Positions 1-6,100 of a stretch of DNA of 11,103 nucleotides are shown one piece after another (position 1 is the stretch's first letter; each line of letters begins with the position of its first letter). The translations under genes and the position numbers were made by a program. Under the pieces are notes generated by a model, which saw only the letters and a list, made by a program, of their open reading frames with translations, was not told where the DNA came from and made no database searches. The stretch comes from Bacteroidaceae bacterium. Its GTDB lineage: Bacteria; Bacteroidota; Bacteroidia; Bacteroidales; Bacteroidaceae. The DNA lies in contig CAAGKZ010000082.1 in assembly GCA_900770665.1 (NCBI GenBank), forward strand, positions 1 through 11,103, read 5' to 3'.

Positions 1-1
1 T

Positions 2-113
2 AAGGCGATTGATAGCGTTGGGGATCCACCTCTTCCCATCCCGAACAGAGAAGTTAAGCCCAACAGCGCCGATGGTACTGCAAAGATTTGTGGGAGAGTA
101 GGTCATCGCCACT
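2..113 (+). rRNA. rrf: 5S ribosomal RNA
   Basis: The sequence has the conserved 5S core: GATCCACCTCTTCCCATCCC, then CCGAACAGAGAAGTTAAGCC, then GCGCCGATGGTACTGC and GGGAGAGTAGGTC. The terminal helix closes between GGCGAT (4-9) and ATCGCC (105-110), which gives a molecule of about 110 nt, the normal length. The exact 5' end may differ by a few bases and lies almost at the window edge. It is probably the last gene of a 16S-23S-5S operon lying to the left. A rho-independent terminator follows within about 10 nt, and no tRNA is seen after it. Confidence 0.96.
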
Positions 114-122
114 TTTATAAAG

Positions 123-158
123 AAGCAGGAGTTCAAAAGACTCCTGCTTTCTTTTTTT
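123..158 (+). terminator. rho-independent terminator of the rRNA operon
   Basis: A perfect 10-bp stem, AAGCAGGAGT (123-132) with ACTCCTGCTT (140-149), closes a 7-nt loop. It runs directly into a T-rich tract (148-158). It lies just after the 5S gene, where an rRNA operon terminator is expected. Confidence 0.93.
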
Positions 159-210
159 ATATAAGGCCCAAAAGGGCGGAAAGGGCAGCAAGGGCGAAAA
201 GGGAAATTTA

Positions 211-254
211 ATACCTCCCCTGTCTTAGGGGAGGTGCCGCAGGCGGAGGGGTAT
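211..254. repeat. Palindromic element built on CCTCCCC/GGGGAGG
   Basis: ACCTCCCC (213-220) pairs with GGGGAGGT (228-235) across a 7-nt loop. A second G-rich arm, GGAGGGG (245-251), could pair with the same left arm, and the whole begins ATAC and ends GTAT. The form (CCTCCCC, short loop, GGGGAGG, GCCGCAGGC, GGAGGGG) resembles dispersed intergenic palindromes I recognise from Bacteroidetes genomes. That resemblance is from memory and was not searched. Confidence 0.5.
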
Positions 255-281
255 ATGAGGACTATAACACTGCTGCATTTT

Positions 282-395
282 GCCAGGCATCAGCCTGGCA
301 GCTGTGCCTTTTAGGCGTTTTAGGCCTTTGTGGGCTTTTCTATTAGTTTCGCCAGGCGTCAGCCTGGTGTGCTGTGTCTTTTGGGCGTTTAGGGC
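282..395. repeat. Two diverged 45-bp REP-like units, period 69 bp
   Basis: Copy A (282-326) and copy B (351-395) align over their whole length with a handful of substitutions and a one-base offset. Each starts with a small hairpin: GCCAGGC-ATCA-GCCTGGC in A and CCAGGC-GTCA-GCCTGG in B. Each continues with GCTGTG, CTTTT and GGCGTTT. Copy B has lost the outermost base pair of the hairpin, and the rest of the stem is intact in both. A hairpin followed by a non-palindromic tail, in two copies, is the usual layout of REP/BIME-type elements. Confidence 0.55.
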
Positions 396-481
396 ATTTC
401 GGCCCTTTCATTTTTCTTTTTTTGTTACAAGGACCCAAAAGGGCGAAAAGGTTTCTGTTGGTTTACTTTTTTATATTATTA

Positions 482-513
482 TTGAATCTATTCAAAAAAA
501 ATGAATAACTTTG
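482..513 (+). promoter_or_regulatory. Candidate Bacteroidetes promoter with a hairpin at its start point
   Basis: A perfect TAnnTTTG -7 element, TAACTTTG (506-513), lies 21 nt after a TTG (482-484) that could be the -33 element. The predicted start point (about 520) falls on a perfect 8-bp hairpin, TAACCTCA-TTG-TGAGGTTA (520-538). No convincing gene begins soon after it, so the transcript would be either a long leader for the gene at 950 or a small RNA. The hairpin arm also overlaps the stop codon of a possible reverse-strand remnant, so it may instead be part of that gene's end. Confidence 0.35.
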
Positions 514-535
514 CCTATGTAACCTCATTGTGAGG

Positions 536-724
536 TTATGACATTTTAGAAACATAGCGCATTAGCTTTACTATCTTACTGATGGGGGTATTTTGCCCCG
601 GCAGGGCTTGGGTCTTGTCAAACTTGGCGGTTAAATCAATAGGAAGATTAGTAGCAAAGTTGATGTCCGCGCTGTATGCAGCGTGGGCAACTTGCTTATC
701 TATCTTCCAGGTAACGCCAAGACC
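536..724 (-). pseudogene. Possible remnant of a reverse-strand gene (62 codons, no start)
   Basis: The reverse strand is open from 724 down to a TAA at 536-538 and is blocked upstream by two adjacent TGA codons (725-730). The peptide looks like ordinary soluble protein: it begins GLGVTWKIDKQVAHAAYSAD and ends KIVKLMRYVSKMS. Its codons are common ones. The overlapping forward frame (582-800) reads as a Cys-rich, less protein-like sequence. A perfect hairpin starts at the stop codon, as expected for a gene end. There is no usable start codon before the double stop, so if this was a gene it is now only a C-terminal fragment. I do not recognise the family. An open stretch of this length can arise by chance. 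Confidence 0.3.
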
Positions 725-843
725 TCATCAGTGGATAATGCAATGTTGTCCACGTTTTTTGTTTATGTCGGTTTTATATAATAAAAATGTGTGTATTTGA
801 ATATGGTTCGTCTTCATGCAGTTGAATTATTGTAACTTTTTGG

Positions 844-901
844 TTGTTAACATAATTTAACAAATGGGGGGGGGTAAAAAGTTTTGTTCTACTTACCTTT
901 G
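844..901 (+). promoter_or_regulatory. Promoter region of the 509-residue secreted protein, with a G9 tract
   Basis: TACCTTTG (894-901) matches the Bacteroidetes -7 consensus exactly and would start transcription near 908, giving a leader of about 40 nt before the ATG at 950. No TTG or TTTG lies at the expected -33 distance. That place is instead taken by a run of nine G residues (866-874). Just upstream is an inverted repeat, TTGTTAA (844-850) with TTAACAA (857-863) and a 6-nt spacer, which could be an operator. The leader is A-rich, as is usual for translation starts in this phylum. Confidence 0.6.
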
Positions 902-949
902 CACCGAAATAAGTATTAACGAAACTTTTTAAAAAAACAGTAAAAATCT

Positions 950-2479
950 ATGAGAAAATTTACTCTATTTATCGCATCGTTGTTCCTCGCTGTAGGTGCA
1001 ATGGCACAGATTACAAGTGCCGACCAGTTGAGTAATGACAAATGTTACCACATTACATCAAAGGATGCTAACCGTGGTGCTTTCTATGCAAAGCCCGGTG
1101 AGGGTTATTTGTCACACTGTGGTGGTACATACGGCAACTATCTGAACAAGGACGTTACAAAAGACCCTACATCTACTGCTCAGCAGTTCGCATTTGTGGA
1201 GTATGATGGCAAGCTCTATCTTTGGAGCGTAAGCGAGAATAAGTTTGCGCAGAAGGATGGCAACTTTGTGAAGTTGGTAGACTCTACATCGGACTTTGTT
1301 ACTGTTGTTGCTAATGGCGATTATTTTAATATCAAAATCAATGACAAAAACAAGTTGAACTTCTCCGGTGGTTATGATTATGGTGTGTATGCAAATTACA
1401 ACAATGACGATGATGGTAACAACCTCGTAATTACCGAGGCTGGTAATTTTGATCCAAGCGAGGCTATCTCAAGACTTTCGGGCATAGAGAGTGCCATCAC
1501 CTTGCCTTGGAGTACTTCAACTTCTTGGACTGATGCGGAAGGTGATTTGTCATCAACAGTTCTTAACGACAATGCAATGGCCAATGGTATCAAGTTTGTC
1601 GAGTCTGAAATCGAAGTCGGTGGCCCAAGAACTGCAACTGTAACATTCAGATATACAAGCGGTAACTGTGCTTTGAATATTCGCGGTGTTGAGGTCCTCA
1701 ATCAGTTTGGACTTGCAGTTGCTGGTGATTATCATGTAGGTAAGGCCGGTGGTAGCCACGAGAATAATGTATATACAGTAAGCGTAGCCGAGGCTGGTAT
1801 ATACACAGTGCGTGTCTATGCTACATTCGACGGTGATAACCGTGCCAATGCAACAAATGGTAACATCACAGTTGCTTTTGCTGCTGCCGATGCTGCTTCT
1901 TTCTCACACGACGTGACTTTCACTGCCGAGTATGCTACACTCTACCTTGGTTATCAGGTTGCTATCCCTGAGGGTGTAGAGGCTTATGTGGTAGAGAGTG
2001 CAAGTGATGGCTATGCCCACTTGGTAGAAATTGAGAATGCTATCCCTGAAACAACTGCTGTTATCTTGAAGAATGTTGGCGACAAGACAGCCTATAGATT
2101 TGACTATTCATCAGAGAATATAACAGAATTTACCGACAATCTTCTTGAGGGTTCAATTGCAAACAGCTATGTAGCAACAGGTGCTTACGTACTTTCAAGC
2201 GGTGCAAATGGCATTGGTCTTTATGGTGCAATCCTGAACAAGCTTGATGACACTGCGTTCCTTAACAACGCAAACAAGGCATACTTGGCAATGCAAGAAG
2301 GTGCAGAAGGTATCAAGTCTTACAGCTTCCGTTTTGAGGGTGGCACAACAGGCGTTGAAGAGGTGAAAACGGAAAACGGAAATGTGAAAACTGTTTACGA
2401 CCTCACAGGCCGCCGTGTAGAGGAGATTACAGCTCCCGGTATTTATATTGTAGGTGCTAAAAAAGTACTTGTTAAGTAA
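950..2479 (+). CDS. Secreted modular protein with a T9SS-type C-terminal tail, no known catalytic domain
   Basis: The 509-residue product has a clear signal peptide (hydrophobic core then AVGAMAQ, cut after residue 19 or 20). Residues about 21-165 form a beta-rich domain similar in layout to the N-terminus of the glycosidase encoded at 3135. Residues about 187-311 form a beta-sandwich module also found inside that glycosidase: TFRYTSGNCALNIRGVEVL here and EVKYTSGSHRLNFGGADLL there. Residues about 320-465 are a third beta domain (LYLGYQVAIPEGVEAYVV, later PETTAVILKNVG), a type seen at the C-terminal side of many Bacteroidales extracellular proteins. Residues 468-509 are a Por/T9SS-like sorting tail with YDLTGR, APGIYIV and KKVLVK. 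No catalytic motif was found, so glycan binding or a scaffold role is inference. The start is fixed by the signal peptide. Confidence 0.9.
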   Translation: MRKFTLFIASLFLAVGAMAQITSADQLSNDKCYHITSKDANRGAFYAKPGEGYLSHCGGTYGNYLNKDVTKDPTSTAQQFAFVEYDGKLYLWSVSENKFAQKDGNFVKLVDSTSDFVTVVANGDYFNIKINDKNKLNFSGGYDYGVYANYNNDDDGNNLVITEAGNFDPSEAISRLSGIESAITLPWSTSTSWTDAEGDLSSTVLNDNAMANGIKFVESEIEVGGPRTATVTFRYTSGNCALNIRGVEVLNQFGLAVAGDYHVGKAGGSHENNVYTVSVAEAGIYTVRVYATFDGDNRANATNGNITVAFAAADAASFSHDVTFTAEYATLYLGYQVAIPEGVEAYVVESASDGYAHLVEIENAIPETTAVILKNVGDKTAYRFDYSSENITEFTDNLLEGSIANSYVATGAYVLSSGANGIGLYGAILNKLDDTAFLNNANKAYLAMQEGAEGIKSYSFRFEGGTTGVEEVKTENGNVKTVYDLTGRRVEEITAPGIYIVGAKKVLVK

Positions 2480-2480
2480 A

Positions 2481-2536
2481 ATAATATAATATAATATAAT
2501 GTCTTTAGGGTCTCTAGGGACTCTAAGGACTTTAAG
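2481..2536. repeat. Two adjacent tandem arrays: 4 x ATAAT and 4 x about 9 bp
   Basis: Four perfect copies of ATAAT (2481-2500) abut four related 9-mers: GTCTTTAGG (2501-2509), GTCTCTAGG (2510-2518), GACTCTAAG (2519-2527) and GACTTTAAG (2528-2536). The 9-mers run from a G-rich to an A-rich form. The outer bases GTCTT (2501-2505) and AAGAC (2534-2538) are complementary, so the RNA could form a weak hairpin. The block begins two bases after the stop of the upstream gene and ends 14 nt before the start of the 55-residue peptide gene. Confidence 0.75.
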
Positions 2537-2550
2537 ACAATAAAAAATAT

Positions 2551-2718
2551 ATGAAGAAGAATTATGTATCACCTCTTGCAACAGAGGTTAGCGTAGCAGC
2601 AGAGTCAATGCTTGCAGCATCATTGCAGATTAATAATGAAAAGACAGTAGATACCTCAGCTGAGGGTGGCCAGCTTTCAGGCGGCAGCCGTGGTGAATGG
2701 GGCAATTTGTGGAACTAA
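2551..2718 (+). CDS. Small Bacteroidales peptide of the MKKxYxxP / WGNLWN type, function unknown
   Basis: This 55-residue protein begins MKKNYVSPLATEVSVAAES, continues MLAAS, and ends GGQLSGGSRGEWGNLWN. Short proteins with this N-terminus and a Trp-rich C-terminus recur in Prevotella and relatives, usually as hypothetical proteins; I know no established function. There is no long hydrophobic stretch and so no classical signal peptide. A Gly-Gly pair before the last ten residues (SRGEWGNLWN) recalls double-glycine leader peptides, but that is only a resemblance. The leader is A-rich (AATAAAAAATAT). It lies 71 nt after the secreted-protein gene and may be co-transcribed with it. The codons for the final residues form the left arm of a perfect 10-bp hairpin (2703-2712 with 2720-2729) whose loop contains the TAA stop. 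The tail WGNLWN-stop recurs twice downstream. Confidence 0.85.
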   Translation: MKKNYVSPLATEVSVAAESMLAASLQINNEKTVDTSAEGGQLSGGSRGEWGNLWN

Positions 2719-2981
2719 TCCACAAATTGACCTATCGGTGAGCTTTGCAGCAAAAGGTCACGCGTAGGATGGATGTAATTCATCCCGAGTGGGTTGCGAA
2801 AAGCAAAGCGAGCCAATGGGGTAACCTTTGGAATTAATTCCCAAACCCCACGAGCGAAGTGGAGACACAAGGTGGCTCCTTTGATGCGCGCAGAGGTTGG
2901 TCGCACGTAGCGTGGACATCGGTCACGCCGTGCGGGTCTCGTTGAGGCACGCATTGAAAATGGGGTAATCTCTGGAACTAA
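2716..2981. mobile_element. Two MITE-like units bounded by copies of the WGNLWN-stop motif
   Basis: The 21-bp end of the peptide gene (2698-2718) recurs in the same orientation at 2817-2837 and 2961-2981. Degenerate inverted copies start at each of the first two stop codons: TAATCCACAAATTGACC (2716-2732) and TTAATTCCCAAACCCCA (2834-2850). Each unit (about 2716-2837 and 2834-2981) therefore has imperfect terminal inverted repeats of the form TTAnTTCC...ACCCCA. The second junction centres on the perfect palindrome GGAATTAATTCC (2830-2841). The interiors, especially 2838-2955, look richer in G+C than the neighbours and hold many short palindromes based on CACG/CGTG. No transposase is present. 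A reverse-strand frame open from 2954 to 2715 spans both units, but I do not regard it as a gene. I read these as small non-autonomous repeats inserted at the 3' end of the peptide gene; transposition is inference. Confidence 0.55.
2769..2837 (+). CDS. Possible 22-codon micro-ORF ending in WGNLWN
   Basis: An ATG at 2769 opens a short frame, MDVIHPEWVAKSKASQ followed by WGNLWN, stopping at 2837. Its last six residues are identical to those of the 55-residue peptide, with four of the six codons changed only synonymously. Upstream of the ATG the frame stays open for nine further codons to a TGA. There is no clear promoter or ribosome binding site, and the rest of the peptide does not resemble the 55-residue protein. 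It may be a relic tail rather than a translated gene. Confidence 0.22.
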   Translation: MDVIHPEWVAKSKASQWGNLWN

Positions 2982-3057
2982 AGTATTAAAAATGCCCTCT
3001 ATGGGTTGTTGAAAATGTTATAGTGGATTTTTTCATTATATACTTGATTTAGTTATT

Positions 3058-3083
3058 AAGGCTGTGTCGTGAGACACAGCCTT
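3058..3083. terminator. Strong hairpin upstream of the large glycosidase gene
   Basis: A perfect 11-bp stem, AAGGCTGTGTC (3058-3068) with GACACAGCCTT (3073-3083), closes a GTGA tetraloop. No T-tract follows, so it is not a textbook rho-independent terminator. It may end transcription of the upstream peptide and repeat region, or stabilise an RNA end. It lies 51 nt before the start of the large glycosidase, whose promoter I could not place with confidence. Confidence 0.5.
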
Positions 3084-3134
3084 GAGTGCTTGTAAATAAT
3101 AAAAATAATTTATACTAACCAAATTTGTTTAACT

Positions 3135-6100
3135 ATGAAGAAATTTTTCTCCTTAGCGTTGGCAGTGTTGTGTCTTTCGACACAGGCCTTTGCCGACAAG
3201 GTGACGGCTTCGCAGACTTTGCCACAGAACGGCAAACCGGAGCATGTCTACACTATGGTGAGTGGTAATGGTGCTTATGTAAGCCCAACTACTACTCCTG
3301 TTGAGGGTGATGCCGCTAACGGCCTCTTCGCATTCTATGCGGTGGATGGTGTTGACGGCGCGTACTACATCTACAGCCACAACGCAAAGCAGTGGCTGAG
3401 CTATGACAAGAAGGAAAGCTATCCTACAGGCGTCAGCTTTATTAAAATGAGCGACAGCAAGGTCGATGGTACTTACTTCAAGGTCGAGAATTATGCCGAC
3501 GATTTCTACCAGATTTCGCCTTACACCACAGCCGGTAATGCACAGGCTATCTACCTGAACTACTTTGGTGGTGTAGGTGCCTGCTCGGGCAAGACTCTTG
3601 GTCTCTGGACCGATAACGGTTCAAAGGATGGTGGTAGCCGCTACACATTCGCAGAGTATGTGATTGCTGAGCGTACTTACACAATCATTGTTCCCGAGGG
3701 TGTTACATTGGAGATTAGCGGCAAGGAGTATGCCAACGGCTCTACAATCACCGTAGAGGGTTCGGTTGACAAGGGTACTATCACAGTATCGGCTCCCGAG
3801 GGCAAGTTTGCCGTTGTATCGGTGAACGATGTGAACAATACTATTACCGTTAATGTGGCTACATTGCCTGTTCTCCCTGCAGTTGAGAAGTATGAGAATG
3901 CTTGGGTTTATCCAAAACAGCAGGATAATGTGGGTGTTGCGAATATCTCAGAGGATAATGGCGTTTATGTACTCAGCAACAAGGTGCTTGCTGCCGGTTT
4001 CATGAAGGTGGGCGATGCTCTTTACTTTGCTGGTTCAGACGCAATGAACTTGGTTGCAGGTACTGAGCCTTTCACAGTGGCATTCGGTGGCGGTGACAAT
4101 GTTCCTGCTTCGGCAATGACACTCGTTGACGTGAAGACAGAGACACTCACAGGCAATGCAACAGCCATTGGCGGTGCACAGCACTACAACGGTGTTCAGC
4201 TTGTTGCAAACTACGAATATACATACAAGGGCACAAAGATTGCCATTGTTTGGCGTGCGGTTTTGCGCGACGGCAGCCACTACCTGCGTACCGAGATGGA
4301 ACTCACAGGTGTTGACGCTGTTGACATGTACAACATCATTCCAATGATTTACAATGTTGATACACAGGCAGCAGGCTCAGCTCCAAAGGTTGTGGGTAAC
4401 ACACGTGGTGCAACAATCGTAAGCAACAAGATTTTCGCGGGTCTTGAGACTCCGACTGCTTACAACACTGTTGGTCAGGCTACAGGTGAGGAGGATGTTT
4501 GGAACCTGAAGGATACAAAGAGTGCATCTTTGACAGCTTCGTCTTGGACACAGGTTGCACAGAACGACCTTCCTAACCGTGTGATTGAGGCTACAGGTGC
4601 AAACTATCCTAATGTGCTTGCTTACAAGATGGAAAATGTAACACTCAAGAAGAACCAGAAGGTTGAGATTGAGGTCAAGTACACAAGCGGTAGCCACCGT
4701 TTGAACTTCGGCGGTGCCGATTTGTTGGATGCCGAGAACAACATCGCAGCAAGCGACTACCACAGTGGTTACTCAGGTGGCCAGCATAGTGACAATACAT
4801 TCACATTCACAGCACCATACGACGGTACATTCCAGGTGCGCGTGTTCGTTGAGAACAAGACCGAGTCTATCGATGCTTCAAGCACAATGACTGTAAAGGT
4901 TTACGAGGCTAAGGAGGGTGTTGTTGTGAACACTGCAGTTGTAGGTATCCAGGGTCGCTGGAGCCGCAACACTACACTTGCCAAGGGCGAGACCTGGAAG
5001 GTGGCTGCTGTTGTAGGTCTTATTGCTCAGGATGGTACCGAGGACAAGGAGAATATCCGCGAGACACAGAAGCGTCGTTCGTTCCTTGCATACAGCGAGC
5101 GTGAGCGTGCTGTACCCTGGAGAACATTCCCACACTATAACAGCTGGTACGAGCTGAACATTGACCGCAACAACGCGGCTCCCGGTCAGGAGCACACAAA
5201 CTTCACTGCGGCTCAGGTGCTCAATGTTGTTGAACAGTGGAAGAAGAACTACTATGACAAGTATGGCGAGGGTATTGTTGCCTTTGTAATCGATGACGGT
5301 TGGGATAACTATGGTACATGGACATTCCACAAGGGATTCCCTAACGAGATGCGTGACATTGCTGCCAAGGCAAAGGAGATGGGTGCCGGTATCGGTGCTT
5401 GGCTGGGCCCTGTAGGCGGTTACGGCCAGAGCGGTAACTATCGCCGTGCTTACTGGAACGGCAAGGGTGGCATGCAGCTCTCTAACCCTGCTTATTATCA
5501 GACATATCTTGACGCTGCAAATAACCTTGTATGCCAGCAGGATGGTATCCCCGGTTATCAGCCAGGCAGTGACAGCTATCTCTTCTTCAAATATGATGGT
5601 ATTTCAGGCCAGTTCTCGGCTGTAGGCCCCGATGCAGGTGATACAGGTAACGAGAATGCCGAGGGTATCATCCGTCTTGAGCAGTATGTTCGCGAGAATA
5701 TGCGCGAGGATATATTCTTCAACACAACTGTAGGTACATGGGCTTCTCCATTCTGGTATCAGATTTCGGATGCTACATGGCGTCAGGAGGGTGACTACGG
5801 CGAAGCCGGCAACAACTCTATCGACCGCGAGAAGTGGATTACATATCGCGACCGTCTTGTTTATCAGAACTACGTGACAAACTCACCAATGTGCCCTATC
5901 AACACTTTGATGACTCACGGTTTCATCTTTACAAAGTTCGGTGCCGTTTCAAAGAACATGCAGTATGAGCCTGCTCTCCGCGAGTTGCGCGCTGCATTCG
6001 TTTGCGGTTCGGGTATGGTTGAGCTTTATGCCGACTATGAGTTGATGAACACTGTTGGCGATGGCAAGCTTTGGGCCGACCTCGCCGAGTGTGTTGCATG

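Larger units (their letters stand above)
161..452. repeat. Cluster of REP-like intergenic repeats after the rRNA operon
   Basis: This 290-bp stretch has no convincing gene; the forward frame open from 280 to 504 gives a low-complexity translation rich in Phe, Arg and Cys. The flanks share a direct repeat built on AGGnCCCAAAAGGGCG (about 164-179 and 430-445), with further AAGGGCG/AAAAGGG echoes at 181-203. Inside are a hairpin element (211-254) and two diverged 45-bp units (282-326 and 351-395), annotated separately. The pattern suggests nested, non-coding dispersed repeats. Whether they recur elsewhere in the genome cannot be seen here. Confidence 0.6.

Noticed and set aside
280..504. Forward frame of 74 codons in the repeat cluster
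   Set aside because: It runs through the two REP-like units and a T-rich stretch. The translation is repetitive and rich in Phe, Arg and Cys, with no protein-like pattern.
582..800. Forward frame of 72 codons after the 506-513 promoter
   Set aside because: Composition is odd (many Cys and Trp in a short basic sequence), no family is recognised, and the reverse strand of the same stretch reads more like protein.
2195..2581. Long reverse-strand frame overlapping the end of the secreted-protein gene and the tandem arrays
   Set aside because: It is a shadow of the forward coding sequence and low-complexity arrays; the forward gene has a signal peptide and family domains.
2715..2954. Reverse-strand frame of 79 codons across the two MITE-like units
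   Set aside because: The translation is Arg-rich and looks like a by-product of GC-rich palindromic repeats. Its span is explained by the repeat units, and no promoter or start context supports it.
3120..3127. CAAATTTG as a -7 box for the large glycosidase gene
   Set aside because: The first base is off consensus, no -33 element lies at the right distance, and the start point would fall on the start codon.
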